64,000 nucleotides of DNA, from positions 1 through 64,000 of the forward strand of contig CBFIIW010000013.1 of the NCBI GenBank assembly GCA_965662775.1, given 5' to 3'. Source of the stretch: UBA7985 sp002690455 (GTDB lineage Bacteria > Pseudomonadota > Alphaproteobacteria > UBA7985). The notes under the pieces are model-generated. The model worked only from the letters and a program-made list of their open reading frames with translations. It was not told where the DNA came from and did no database searches. Numbering within the stretch: position 1 is the first letter of the stretch; each line of letters starts with the position of its first letter. A program made the translations under genes and the position numbers. This document shows positions 18,325 through 27,198 of the stretch, piece by piece.

Positions 18325-18828
18325 ATGCGCATTATCGGACTCGATCCCGGACTTCGGATAACGGGCTGGGGGGTAATCGATCAAACGGGAAACCGTCTGT
18401 CACCGGTTGCCCACGGCACTGTAAAACCAGACGCTGCTCTGCCCATGGCTCAGCGATTGGTCCAGCTTGAAAAGGCTTTGGTGAAAATCATTGCCGAACA
18501 CGGCCCCGATGAAGCCGCCGTTGAAGAAACGTTCGTCAACCAGAATCCGGCGTCGACGCTCAAGCTCGGTATGGCCCGCGGGGTGGTGCTGCTGGCACCG
18601 GCCAGCCTAGGCCTCCCCGTGGGGGAATATGCTCCAACACGAGTGAAGAAGGCAGTTGTCGGCGCAGGGAGGGCTGACAAGGAACAGGTTCAATTGATGG
18701 TCCGTCGTCTGCTGCCTGGGGTCGACGTGACCTCGGCTGATGCGGCTGATGCGTTGGCTGTTGCCATTTGCCACGCCCACTACGCTGAGTCAGATCGACG
18801 GCTCGCAGCTTCGAGGATGTCCGCATGA
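18325..18828 (+). CDS. ruvC: Holliday junction resolvase RuvC
   Basis: Endonuclease that resolves Holliday junctions made by RecA and moved by RuvAB. It is 167 residues, the normal length. The RNase H-like fold with its acidic active site is visible: Asp7 in IIGLDPGLRITGWG, Glu in AVEETFVNQNP, and the C-terminal Asp pair in DAADALAVAICHAH. The gene ends in the ATGA overlap with ruvA. A possible -35 element TTGACG (18290-18295) lies in the 87-nt gap after prmA. Confidence 0.98.
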   Translation: MRIIGLDPGLRITGWGVIDQTGNRLSPVAHGTVKPDAALPMAQRLVQLEKALVKIIAEHGPDEAAVEETFVNQNPASTLKLGMARGVVLLAPASLGLPVGEYAPTRVKKAVVGAGRADKEQVQLMVRRLLPGVDVTSADAADALAVAICHAHYAESDRRLAASRMSA

Positions 18829-19436
18829 TCGCCAAGCTCAAAGGGCTAGTCGAAGGCCAGGAAGAGGGCGCTGCGTTAATCGATGTGAGCGGTGTGGTCT
18901 ATCGCACGCTCAGCTCTTCCAAGACTCTGGCAGGTTTGCCGAACAAGGGCCAGCCGGTCGAACTGGAAACCGAGTATCTGGTGATACAGGACGTGCCGAC
19001 TCTCATTGGCTTTGGTGCGCTGGCCGAGTTGGAAGCCTTTCGCCTGCTTGTTACCGTTAACGGCGTCGGTCCAAAGGCAGCGCTGGCGATTCTGAGCATA
19101 CACGCTCCGGATGTTCTGTATGGTGCTATCGCGAATGGGGACGCAAAGGCCATTCAGGCAGCCAAGGGGGTCGGCAGTAAAGCGGCGGCGCGGATCATCA
19201 CTGATTTGCGCGATAAAGTCGGGGCCTTTGCCGGTGTGGTATCTGGTGTGGATGGGGTCAGCACAGTCCCTACGCCAGAAGGCGCCACCGCCACTGATGC
19301 CATTTCCGCGCTGACCAACCTCGGTTATCCCCAGCCGGAGGCGAGCAAAGCCGTCGCTGTCGTACTACGGGAAGACGCGGGCGCTGATGTCTCCACCCTC
19401 ATTCGGCTGGCGCTCAAGCGTTTGTCGGGCAGCTGA
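18825..19436 (+). CDS. ruvA: Holliday junction branch migration protein RuvA
   Basis: Junction-binding tetramer of the RuvAB motor, 203 residues. The N-terminal OB-fold (MIAKLKGLVEGQ, DVSGVVYRT) is followed by the double helix-hairpin-helix domain (LVTVNGVGPKAALAILS and AKGVGSKAAARIITDLRDKV) and a C-terminal domain that binds RuvB (DAISALTNLGYPQPEASKAV). The start overlaps the ruvC stop codon (ATGA). ruvB follows 18 nt later. Confidence 0.98.
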   Translation: MIAKLKGLVEGQEEGAALIDVSGVVYRTLSSSKTLAGLPNKGQPVELETEYLVIQDVPTLIGFGALAELEAFRLLVTVNGVGPKAALAILSIHAPDVLYGAIANGDAKAIQAAKGVGSKAAARIITDLRDKVGAFAGVVSGVDGVSTVPTPEGATATDAISALTNLGYPQPEASKAVAVVLREDAGADVSTLIRLALKRLSGS

Positions 19437-19454
19437 AGCGAGGGGGTATGATCC

Positions 19455-20543
19455 ATGACAGATGATCCGATGAACCCCGAGGGAACCCACACCCGATTGG
19501 TGGATGCACTGAACAGCAGTGATAGCCCGATCGATCAGGGTCTGCGCCCACAGTTGCTTCAGGATTTCGTGGGACAGGAGCGCCTGCGCCGCAACCTCAA
19601 GGTCGGGATCGAAGCCGCCAAGCAGCGACGCGAAGCTGTGGACCATGTGCTGTTTCACGGCCCGCCGGGGTTGGGCAAGACCACACTGGCGCAGATCGTG
19701 GCTTCTGAACTCGGGGTCGGTTTTCGCCAGACCTCGGGACCGATGATTTCACGGGCAGGTGACCTCGCCGCTATCCTGACCAACCTGCAGCCTCGTGACG
19801 TGCTGTTCATCGACGAAATTCACCGGCTTTCAACGGCCGTCGAAGAGGTGCTCTACTCGGCCATGGAAGATTTCCAGCTCGACCTGATCATCGGTGAAGG
19901 CCCGGCGGCACGCTCTGTCCGCGTTGATCTTGCACCGTTTACGTTGGTCGGGGCGACCACGCGGGTAGGTCTGTTGTCTAAGCCATTGCAGGATCGCTTC
20001 GGCATCGTCCAGCGCCTGGATTTCTATGACGAAGGCGACTTGGAAAGGATCATTGTCCGGGGTGCGCGGGTGCTGGAGGTGAGTCTCGAAGGCGAAGCTT
20101 GTGTCGAAATTGCCCGCCGTGCCAGGGGCACGCCCCGGATCGCTGGGCGGCTGCTGCGCCGGGTTCGTGACTTTGCTGTGGTCATGGGGGATGGCCGGAT
20201 CACCCTGCCGCTAGCCCGGTCCGCGCTGGACGAACTGGACGTCGACCCCCTCGGGCTTGACGACATGGACCAGCGCTATCTCCGCGCACTGGCCAAGACA
20301 TACCGGGGCGGGCCGGTCGGGGTAGAGACGCTTGCCGTCGCTCTCTCCGAGCAGCGCGATACGCTCGAACACGTTGTTGAACCCTACCTGATCCAGCGGG
20401 CTCTGATCCAACGGACCCCCCGCGGTCGGGTGCTGGAGCGCTTTGGGTGGGAGCATCTGGGGCTAAAGCCCTTACCTAAGGCCGCTGAGGAGGACCTTGG
20501 AGCCCTCTTCAATACGTCGGAGTCCAAGACCGATGAACGCTAA
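19455..20543 (+). CDS. ruvB: Holliday junction branch migration ATPase RuvB
   Basis: AAA+ hexameric motor that drives branch migration. 362 residues. Visible motifs are the N-terminal LRPQLLQDFVGQERLRRNL, Walker A GPPGLGKTTLA, Walker B VLFIDEIHRL, sensor 1 GATTR, and the C-terminal winged-helix DNA-binding domain with QRTPRGRV. A strong GAGGGGG Shine-Dalgarno sequence sits before the ATG. Its 3' end overlaps the start of ybgC by 11 nt. Confidence 0.98.
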   Translation: MTDDPMNPEGTHTRLVDALNSSDSPIDQGLRPQLLQDFVGQERLRRNLKVGIEAAKQRREAVDHVLFHGPPGLGKTTLAQIVASELGVGFRQTSGPMISRAGDLAAILTNLQPRDVLFIDEIHRLSTAVEEVLYSAMEDFQLDLIIGEGPAARSVRVDLAPFTLVGATTRVGLLSKPLQDRFGIVQRLDFYDEGDLERIIVRGARVLEVSLEGEACVEIARRARGTPRIAGRLLRRVRDFAVVMGDGRITLPLARSALDELDVDPLGLDDMDQRYLRALAKTYRGGPVGVETLAVALSEQRDTLEHVVEPYLIQRALIQRTPRGRVLERFGWEHLGLKPLPKAAEEDLGALFNTSESKTDER

Positions 20544-21018
20544 AACACAGGTTAGTATCGCAGGCGACCCGCTTGGCCCTCAAGGCCACTTCGAGGGTAA
20601 GACCTTCGTGCTCTACAATCGGGTCTATTTCCACGACACCGATGCTGCTGGGATCGTTTACCACGGCACCTATCTTAATTTTGCCGAACGCGCGCGGACT
20701 GAAATGCTGCGTCACCTGCGAGTCGACCCCGACTGGCTATGGCAGGAATATCGGCTGCGTTTCGTCATCGTCGGTGCTGAGCTCGAATTCCGGCGTCCTG
20801 CCGTGCACGATGATGTGATCGAAATTCGGACAGATTATCGTGCCACAACGGCTGCGCGCATGATCCTGCATCAAACCATGCTGGTGAAGGGTGAGATTGC
20901 TACGTTCCTGCGCATTACCGTCTCGCAGATCAAAGAGTCTGGGCGGCCCGCACGACTACCTCGGGCGGCTCTGGACGCCATGGCCCCTTATCTTCAACCT
21001 TTGCAGCCGAGCGAGTGA
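20533..21018 (+). CDS. ybgC: YbgC-type acyl-CoA thioesterase (hotdog fold)
   Basis: Hotdog-fold thioesterase associated with the Tol-Pal system; YbgC homologues hydrolyse short or medium acyl-CoA and, in some bacteria, link to phospholipid metabolism. 161 residues from the ATG at 20533. The family signature is clear: VYFHDTDAAGIVYHGTYLNFAERARTEMLR (given here only as a span), with the catalytic Asp of the DTDAAG motif. An upstream frame start at 20497 would overlap ruvB by 47 nt; the internal ATG at 20533 overlaps by 11 nt and is preferred. tolQ starts 7 nt after its stop. Confidence 0.93.
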   Translation: MNAKTQVSIAGDPLGPQGHFEGKTFVLYNRVYFHDTDAAGIVYHGTYLNFAERARTEMLRHLRVDPDWLWQEYRLRFVIVGAELEFRRPAVHDDVIEIRTDYRATTAARMILHQTMLVKGEIATFLRITVSQIKESGRPARLPRAALDAMAPYLQPLQPSE

Positions 21019-21025
21019 TCCGACC

Positions 21026-21718
21026 ATGGAACTTTCAACCAGCGTCAGCACGGCCTCAATCTACGAGATCCTCATTGGTGCGCCTTTGGTGGTCAAGTTC
21101 GTCATGGGGTTGCTGGTCTTCCTGTCGGTTTGGACGTGGGCGATCATTGTTTCAAAGATGTTGCTGATCCGGCGGGCGACCCGCAATGCGGCAGCCTTTG
21201 AAAGCAGTTTCTGGTCCGGCGGAAACCTCGATAAGCTCTATGAACAGGTCGGACAGGCACCCACAGACCCCATGCAAGCGGTCTTTGCAGCGGGGATGCG
21301 CGAGTGGCGGCGCACGCCTGCAGATTTACCCAGCGGCAGTGCGCTTTCCATCGCCCAGCGGATCGACCGTGCGATGATGCTTACTGTTGCCCGCGAACTC
21401 AGCCGAATGGAGCGACAGATGATTGTGCTCGCTTCAATCGGGACAGCGGCGCCGTTTATCGGTCTATTCGGGACGGTCTGGGGGGTGATGAATGCCTTCC
21501 TCGGCATAGCAGCGGCGGGTAACACCACGCTGGCCGTGGTGGCGCCAGGCATTGCGGAGGCCCTGCTGGCTACAGCATTGGGGCTGGTCGCGGCCATTCC
21601 TGCTTCGATCGCTTACAATATCTTTACCACCGGCATGGCTCGCTACGCCGGGCGGCTTGAAGACTTTTCCGGCGAGTTCGGGACTATTCTTACGCGGCAG
21701 CTCGAAGTGAAGGGCTGA
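21026..21718 (+). CDS. tolQ: Tol-Pal system proton channel subunit TolQ
   Basis: Inner-membrane MotA/TolQ/ExbB-family protein that couples proton flow to the Tol-Pal envelope complex. 230 residues from the ATG at 21026 (MELSTSVSTASIYEIL). It has three transmembrane helices: about 20-42, 130-160 and 170-195. The second and third are in the conserved block LASIGTAAPFIGLFGTVWGV followed by LATALGLVAAIPASIAYNI. The upstream frame from 20891 lies inside ybgC and is not used. tolR starts 3 nt after the stop. Confidence 0.97.
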   Translation: MELSTSVSTASIYEILIGAPLVVKFVMGLLVFLSVWTWAIIVSKMLLIRRATRNAAAFESSFWSGGNLDKLYEQVGQAPTDPMQAVFAAGMREWRRTPADLPSGSALSIAQRIDRAMMLTVARELSRMERQMIVLASIGTAAPFIGLFGTVWGVMNAFLGIAAAGNTTLAVVAPGIAEALLATALGLVAAIPASIAYNIFTTGMARYAGRLEDFSGEFGTILTRQLEVKG

Positions 21719-21721
21719 CCC

Positions 21722-22165
21722 ATGGCACTGCGCAGCCTGACCCCTGGCGACCGGTCCAACCGCACCCGCTACCGCCCCATGACAGAAATCAACGTCACAC
21801 CCTTTGTCGACGTCATGCTGATCCTGTTGGTGGTGTTCATGGTCTCAGCGCCCCTATTGACCATCGGAGTGCCGCTGGACCTGCCTGAAGGGGACGCGCC
21901 GGCACTGAATGAAGCCGACGAAGCTGTCACGCTGTCAATCCAGCCTGATGGCAGCTTGTTCCTCAACGACCAACCGACCTCGGCGCAGCGGGTGCTGATC
22001 GAGCTCGAAGTCTTGACTGGCGGCAATCGGCAGGCTCGCATCTTCCTACGCGGCGATCGGACGCTGCTTTACGGCGATGTCATGGGCGTTATGGCGGACC
22101 TTGCAGCCGAGGGATATACCAGCCTGCGTCTGGTGGCCGAGCCACCCGGCAGTAGTGGGCGTTAA
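21722..22165 (+). CDS. tolR: Tol-Pal system protein TolR
   Basis: ExbD/TolR-family protein, partner of TolQ, 147 residues. It has one N-terminal transmembrane helix containing the essential Asp (INVTPFVDVMLILLVVFMV) and a periplasmic domain typical of the family (FLRGDRTLLYGDVMGVMADL). It lies in the tight tolQ-tolR-tolA cluster, with only a few bases between genes. Confidence 0.97.
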   Translation: MALRSLTPGDRSNRTRYRPMTEINVTPFVDVMLILLVVFMVSAPLLTIGVPLDLPEGDAPALNEADEAVTLSIQPDGSLFLNDQPTSAQRVLIELEVLTGGNRQARIFLRGDRTLLYGDVMGVMADLAAEGYTSLRLVAEPPGSSGR

Positions 22166-22174
22166 GGACAGGCC

Positions 22175-23191
22175 ATGGTACGGGCGCTTCTCATCTCCAC
22201 AGCAAGCCATGCTCTCGTTCTGACAGCTGTTGCCGGTGAGCTGAACATTCCGATGTTTGAGCTGCGCCAGCCCGACCCGATAGAGGTAGAAATCCTCTTC
22301 GAAGAAGAGGCGATTGAGGTCAGCGAAACAGTAGTGCTCGAAGACTTTTCGCGCCCGGTTCCACCAGATGAGAACGATGCGGACGACATACCGGTTGATG
22401 AGACTGATGTGCCTCAGGCAGATCCCGAGGTCCAACCGCCCCGGGTTGAGACCGATCCGGCTTTCATGCCCGCATCGACCGATGATGCGACTTTGCCCGA
22501 GGGGCTCGACCCTGCAATCGAGCGGGATGACGTTCTCGACCCGACTGCGGCACCGGAGCCACCGGCCGATGATCAGTCCCCTGACGAGGATGATTTTGCG
22601 GCGGCGGAAAATGACTCAGTCGGTGATCTGATTTCCCGTCTTGCGGACGAAGCATCGGCAGAAACTGGTGATGGGGCTGAAGATGAAGTCTTTGTCCCCG
22701 CCTATCCCAAGCCTCGCCCACGCGCGGCGCCTGTCTACAGCGACCCAGACGAAGAAGCCCGTGTTGCAGCAGAGGCTGCGGCCAACGCGGCAGAAGCCGA
22801 AGAAGCGGCTCAAGCTGCGGAAGCGGCTACGACGGAGCAGGCTGCAAGGGACCAACGAGAGCAGCAGGCCCGCCTGCAGGCGGCTGAAACCCGGGCAAGC
22901 GAGTACACCATAAACTGCGTTCACGGGCAGTGGCGATGGCCGGTTGGCGTGAATGATCTACGCGCCTGGCAAGTGAGTTTTATCCTGAGTCTCGATGCAG
23001 ACGGCATGATCGAAGAAATCGCCCGGGGTGATGTCGCAGCAGAAGACGGTGCCGAACAGGATCTGATCAACGCTTTCGTCCTATCGGCGGAAAGTGCGCT
23101 GTTTGGCTGCGAGCCGTTCCTCGACCCTTCTGGTGCCAGTGATAAGCCCTTCATCATTGAGCCGGTTCTGCGACCACGTAACAGCCAGTAA
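22175..23191 (+). CDS. tolA: Cell-envelope protein TolA
   Basis: Bridging protein between the TolQR motor and the outer-membrane Pal/TolB. 338 residues. A single N-terminal hydrophobic segment (about 3-20) is followed by a long, very acidic and Pro-rich region (about 40-170), then an Ala/Glu-rich helical stretch (about 190-235, AAEAAANAAEAEEAAQ), and a C-terminal globular domain with one pair of cysteines (YTINCVHGQWRWPVG and LFGCEPFLDP). The order and position between tolR and tolB fix the identity, since TolA sequences diverge widely. The acidic rather than Lys-rich middle region is notable. Confidence 0.9.
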   Translation: MVRALLISTASHALVLTAVAGELNIPMFELRQPDPIEVEILFEEEAIEVSETVVLEDFSRPVPPDENDADDIPVDETDVPQADPEVQPPRVETDPAFMPASTDDATLPEGLDPAIERDDVLDPTAAPEPPADDQSPDEDDFAAAENDSVGDLISRLADEASAETGDGAEDEVFVPAYPKPRPRAAPVYSDPDEEARVAAEAAANAAEAEEAAQAAEAATTEQAARDQREQQARLQAAETRASEYTINCVHGQWRWPVGVNDLRAWQVSFILSLDADGMIEEIARGDVAAEDGAEQDLINAFVLSAESALFGCEPFLDPSGASDKPFIIEPVLRPRNSQ

Positions 23192-23323
23192 GCCGCGTTG
23201 CATGCATGGTGGGGCCTGCGGTTTTTGGTCACTGTGACGTGAACGCAACAAGATTGGGAAACCCACGAAGCGGACTATTCCAGCCCCATTTCCGCCCTAG
23301 TGCACGCGTTTTTAGGCACGGTC

Positions 23324-24646
23324 ATGCGTAGTGTCTTCCTCATCATAGTTATTGGCTTATTCTTTGCCGGTGGCGCGAACGCGCAGTTCCGTGTCGGCAT
23401 CGCAGGTGGCCAGAAGGGTTCGATCCCTGTTGCCGTACTCGAATTGTACGCGGAGCAGAGCGGTTCGATGCAGCATGCGCGCGACCTGACGCGGATCATG
23501 CGACAGAACCTCAGCAAGTCTGGTGCCTTTGAAGTTGTCGATCCCACGGCCTACCCGCAACAGGCGGCGGACTTCCTCAACAATCCCGATTGGCGCGGAT
23601 GGCGTGAGTCGACGGCTCAGGCGCTCGTGGTGGGTTCGGTTTCGGTGAACGAAAGCGACATTGAGGTGAAGTACTTTCTCTACCAGCCGCGCAGCAAGCA
23701 GCGCCGAGAGGCGCAGCGCGCGCGGCTGCCGCTAAACCAGTGGCGTGGTCTGGCGCATTTTATCTCCGACAGGATCCATCTGAAGTTTGCTGGGATGAAC
23801 GGTCATTTTGGCAGCCAGATCCTGTTTATTGCGGAGGATGGAACGGCGACATCACGTGTGAAGCGGCTGGCCATGATGGATCAGGACGGCCACAATATCC
23901 GCTACCTGTCTGACGGTCGCTCGATCGTGGTGACCCCCCGTTTCTCTCCCGATGGCCGGGAAATCACATATACGGAAATCAGCAACGGACGGGTGCAGGT
24001 TATCCTCAAGCACCTGGTCACGGGGCAGCAGGAAGTTCTGGAAACCGCCCAAGGCACCTCAACATTTTCCCCGCGTTTCTCCCCTGATGGTCGTGGAATT
24101 GTCTATTCCCTCGCCCTCAATGGCAATACCGACATCTATTACATGGATCTGCAGACGCGGGCGCGAGAAAGGGTAACAACCAGTTCGAGCGCTGAAACGT
24201 CGCCTTCGATCTCCCCTGATGGGCGGCTGGTTGCCTTTGAGAGTGATCGCAGCGGCACGCAGCAGATCTATGTTCTCAACCGGCAAACGGGACAGGTTCG
24301 CCGGATATCGGTGCAGGACCGTGCGCGCTATGCCACGCCAGTCTGGTCGCCCAAGGGTGACTGGATTGCCTTTACCCGGATTAAGGATGGCGAGTTCTCC
24401 ATCGGCATGATGCGTCCAGACGGAACAAGCGAGCAGATTCTGGCAAACGGCTACGTGGTCGAAAGCCCCACGTGGTCGCCCAACGGTTCTGCCCTGGCCT
24501 TCGCTCGACAGGAGCGGCAGACTGGTGACGGTTCTGTGAAGACCCGGATCTACGCAGTCGACATCAATAGTCGACAGGAATGGCTGCTGCCGACGACCAG
24601 TGAAGCCTCCGACCCGGCGTGGTCTCCGCGTATGGGCCGAAACTAG
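23324..24646 (+). CDS. tolB: Tol-Pal system beta-propeller protein TolB
   Basis: Periplasmic protein that interacts with Pal and TolA. 440 residues from the ATG at 23324. The product begins with a Sec signal peptide (MRSVFLIIVIGLFFAGGANA), followed by an N-terminal alpha/beta domain (QFRVGIAGGQKG) and a six-bladed propeller with recurring motifs of the form PRFSPDGREI, SPSISPDGRLVAFESDRSG and TPVWSPKGDWIAFTR. An in-frame GTG at 23300 is possible but spoils the signal peptide start. The gene follows tolA by 132 nt. Confidence 0.97.
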   Translation: MRSVFLIIVIGLFFAGGANAQFRVGIAGGQKGSIPVAVLELYAEQSGSMQHARDLTRIMRQNLSKSGAFEVVDPTAYPQQAADFLNNPDWRGWRESTAQALVVGSVSVNESDIEVKYFLYQPRSKQRREAQRARLPLNQWRGLAHFISDRIHLKFAGMNGHFGSQILFIAEDGTATSRVKRLAMMDQDGHNIRYLSDGRSIVVTPRFSPDGREITYTEISNGRVQVILKHLVTGQQEVLETAQGTSTFSPRFSPDGRGIVYSLALNGNTDIYYMDLQTRARERVTTSSSAETSPSISPDGRLVAFESDRSGTQQIYVLNRQTGQVRRISVQDRARYATPVWSPKGDWIAFTRIKDGEFSIGMMRPDGTSEQILANGYVVESPTWSPNGSALAFARQERQTGDGSVKTRIYAVDINSRQEWLLPTTSEASDPAWSPRMGRN

Positions 24647-25062
24647 GGTCCAGATCGCAGAGTGGTCCAGACGTCACCTGTGGGGCTGTTGTCTGACTGA
24701 GGCGCTCTCATTTCAAAACCAGCTCATCGGTCGAGTTCTGTTTTCCACAGACACGCCACCGCTTGGGATAAGTCCTTAGACTGAGGCTGCAAACGTCGAC
24801 ACTAAATCCACTATTTTAATTAGTGAAATGGAACTGGCTTTGCGCCTTTACGCCCCGATTCGGCCTAATCCGGCGTATAACCTTGAACTTTGTTCCTGCT
24901 TTGCGTCCAAAAGTGTGGCACTGAATCATTTTTCTTTGCCTAATGAACCTTGGTGGTGTAAAACAGCAACAGTCACATGGTGCAACAGACTCATGTCTAA
25001 TTTTTTGCTTTGAGGCTTGGCCTACACGGGAGCGCCCGGAGTTTTTTGGAGTTTTGCCGACG
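24647..25062 (+). other. 416-nt intergenic region between tolB and pal
   Basis: No gene seen. The second half (about 24810-25010) is A/T-rich relative to its surroundings and probably holds a promoter for pal; TTGAAC near 24882-24887 is a weak -35 candidate. It is much longer than the usual tolB-pal spacing. No clear rho-independent terminator is present. Confidence 0.5.
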
Positions 25063-25683
25063 ATGTTGAAACGGACCGTCTTTGCGATCCTTGCGCCTTT
25101 GGTCCTCGTCGCCTGCGACCCTCAGGTGCGCGCGAATGAGCAGGAGCAGGCCACTGCGTCGGCACCAGCTGCGGCACCGGCGCAGTTGTTCCAGCAGACG
25201 CCAGCCCAAGCACCGGCGCCTCTCCTTGGCAGCCAGCCCGGTCAGGTGCTGATTGCCGGAACCAACCCCGGCCCGCAGATCCCAATGGCAACGCCAAATC
25301 TGTACAGCCCACCACAGTTCGCTAGCGGCCCGAGCCAGGTTGGCCTGCGCTCCGACGTTGGTGACCGGATCTTCTTCACCACCGACAGCGCGACCCTGGA
25401 CCCGCGTGGCGCTGGCGTGGTTGATCAGCTTGCGGCGTGGATGCGGCAGTATCCATCAACGACCCTTCGAATCGAAGGGCACGCTGATGAGCGAGGAACA
25501 CGAGACTACAATATTGCGCTGGGAGATCAGCGCGCGACTGCCATTCGTAATCGCCTTCTCCAACTTGGTATCGCCTCTGAGCGGCTGTCGACGGTTTCGT
25601 ACGGCAAGGAGCGTCCGGTCGCTTCTGGCTCCACCCCGACCGTTTGGGCTCAGAACCGCCGAGCCGTCTTCGTGGTTCTGTGA
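25063..25683 (+). CDS. pal: Peptidoglycan-associated lipoprotein Pal
   Basis: Outer-membrane lipoprotein that anchors the Tol-Pal system to peptidoglycan. 206 residues from the ATG at 25063. The lipoprotein signal is MLKRTVFAILAPLVLVAC with lipidated Cys18. A Pro/Ala/Gln-rich linker (about 30-95) precedes the OmpA-like domain, which starts near DRIFFTTDSATLDP and contains the diaminopimelate-binding signature region RIEGHADERGTRDYNIALGD and the C-terminal NRRAVFVV. The longer upstream frame from 24943 is rejected because it would bury the lipobox. A strong terminator follows. Confidence 0.97.
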   Translation: MLKRTVFAILAPLVLVACDPQVRANEQEQATASAPAAAPAQLFQQTPAQAPAPLLGSQPGQVLIAGTNPGPQIPMATPNLYSPPQFASGPSQVGLRSDVGDRIFFTTDSATLDPRGAGVVDQLAAWMRQYPSTTLRIEGHADERGTRDYNIALGDQRATAIRNRLLQLGIASERLSTVSYGKERPVASGSTPTVWAQNRRAVFVVL

Positions 25684-25713
25684 CCGCCTGACGATTTGAT
25701 CAAACTACTTTTA

Positions 25714-25744
25714 CAGGGGGGCAACAGACCCCCCTTTTTTTTTC
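25714..25744 (+). terminator. Rho-independent terminator after pal
   Basis: GGGGGG (25716-25721) and CCCCCC (25729-25734) with a short loop, followed by ten T. It separates pal from cpoB. Confidence 0.9.
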
Positions 25745-25848
25745 TTGTTGTTTCAACGGCAGTGATCCGTTGCTCAGGTGTTGTATGGTTCCATCTTTGG
25801 CGAAAAGTCAGTAAACCTCTGCAGGGAATGAAGAGGGACTGAACGAGG

Positions 25849-27198
25849 ATGCTTGCATCTGTTTCCGGCGCGCGCAGCCTGCTGACTGGTATCGCGCTGG
25901 CTTTAGCCTTTTTGGGAATTGCTGCTGCGGCATGGTCCCATGACGAGGACGCAGGCGATCGCCTGCTTCTGGAACTGCAACAATTGCGGTCTGAGCTCGA
26001 TTCCCTGCGAGACCAACTGGAAATCGGTGGTGAGGTAGCGGATGTCCGGTTTGAAGGCGTTCAGGCCAGCATCGACCGGTTGGCCGACGTTGCTGTGCAG
26101 ATCCAAGCGGACGCTGCAGAAGCAAACCGGACCGCCGAAGCTGCCCGGCGCAGCGTGGCTGACCTCACAACCCGGGTGACGGCCATGGAAGGCAGGATTG
26201 CCAGCCTGCCGGCGCCTCCCAAGACCGCAAATACTTCCGATGGCACCACAACAACCGCCGAAGCTGATGCTGAGGCGGGTGCACCAGACGGAACGAGTGA
26301 GGCCGCGGCAATGGTCATTCCGCCAGCTCTGCCCAAAGACAGACCTACCGAAGATATGCCGTCACGCCTCGCGCTTGATGATGGCGCCAGCGGTGCTGGC
26401 GCGGATGAGGTAGCGGCTAGTTTGAACACCAATAATGCGAGCACAACGGACGAAGGCGACGGCGATACCGACAACAGCTTCGACGCTGAAGCTGACACTG
26501 AAACCGAAACCGAAACCGAAACTGAAACCGAAACCGAAACTGAAACTGTCGCTGAAGAGTACCTGAGTACAGGCAGCGCGGCCTCTTTTGAAGACCGGGG
26601 AACCGATGACGGCGGAACCGACGCAACATCGGTGGCGGCAGAGGGTGATGCGGCCCTCGCGACGGCTCAAGGCGGAGACGAGAGGGCGACCAGTGATTTC
26701 AGCGCCACCTTCGGCGCTGCACCGCCTGTGGTTCCGGCAAATCGTCCCGATGCTCCAGATCACTTGGCCCTGGACGATGGCGCAGAAACTGCTCCAGGCT
26801 CTGTTCTGGTCGAAGGCGAGGGGCGTGAGGCCTTCGAGACGGCCAGTCGCTTGTTTGAGGCCGGAGACTTTAGCAGTGCTTTCACCGCCCTGCGGCAAGC
26901 AATAGACAGCGGCATGCTGGATGATGATGATGAAGCGGAAGCAGTATACATGCTGGGAACGGCTTATCTGCGGGCGGGCGAATATCCCCTTGCTATTCAG
27001 GTGCTGGCTCAGGGGCTGCGGTCTTTCCCGACTTCGGACTTTGCCGCTCGCTCGATCCTGAGCCTGGCCGACGCGCTGACCGCCAACGGCCAGCGTGCCG
27101 AAGGCTGCCGTCTGCTGTCCTTTGTTCCGATCGAGTATCCGCTCGACTCCGAAGCTATTTCCGATGCGTCATCCCGCTCAGAGCAACTTGACTGCTGA
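25849..27198 (+). CDS. cpoB: CpoB/YbgF-type Tol-Pal coordinating protein with extended repeat-rich middle
   Basis: Periplasmic protein that coordinates peptidoglycan synthesis with Tol-Pal. 449 residues, longer than the usual 250-330. A signal peptide (about 1-28) is followed by a coiled-coil trimerisation region (about 35-115, LLLELQQLRSELDSLRDQL). Then comes a long acidic linker (about 120-320) containing an eight-fold Thr-Glu repeat and two copies of an LALDDGA motif, and a C-terminal TPR domain (about 330-440, EAFETASRLFEAGDFSSAF and MLGTAYLRAGEYPLAI). Gene order after pal supports the assignment. Its 3' end overlaps tilS by 35 nt. Confidence 0.88.
   Translation: MLASVSGARSLLTGIALALAFLGIAAAAWSHDEDAGDRLLLELQQLRSELDSLRDQLEIGGEVADVRFEGVQASIDRLADVAVQIQADAAEANRTAEAARRSVADLTTRVTAMEGRIASLPAPPKTANTSDGTTTTAEADAEAGAPDGTSEAAAMVIPPALPKDRPTEDMPSRLALDDGASGAGADEVAASLNTNNASTTDEGDGDTDNSFDAEADTETETETETETETETETVAEEYLSTGSAASFEDRGTDDGGTDATSVAAEGDAALATAQGGDERATSDFSATFGAAPPVVPANRPDAPDHLALDDGAETAPGSVLVEGEGREAFETASRLFEAGDFSSAFTALRQAIDSGMLDDDDEAEAVYMLGTAYLRAGEYPLAIQVLAQGLRSFPTSDFAARSILSLADALTANGQRAEGCRLLSFVPIEYPLDSEAISDASSRSEQLDC
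26497..26544 (+). repeat. Hexanucleotide tandem repeat inside cpoB
   Basis: Eight consecutive units of ACCGAA or ACTGAA encode (Thr-Glu)8. Units differ only at the wobble C/T. In-frame length changes would alter the linker without breaking the reading frame. Confidence 0.9.
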
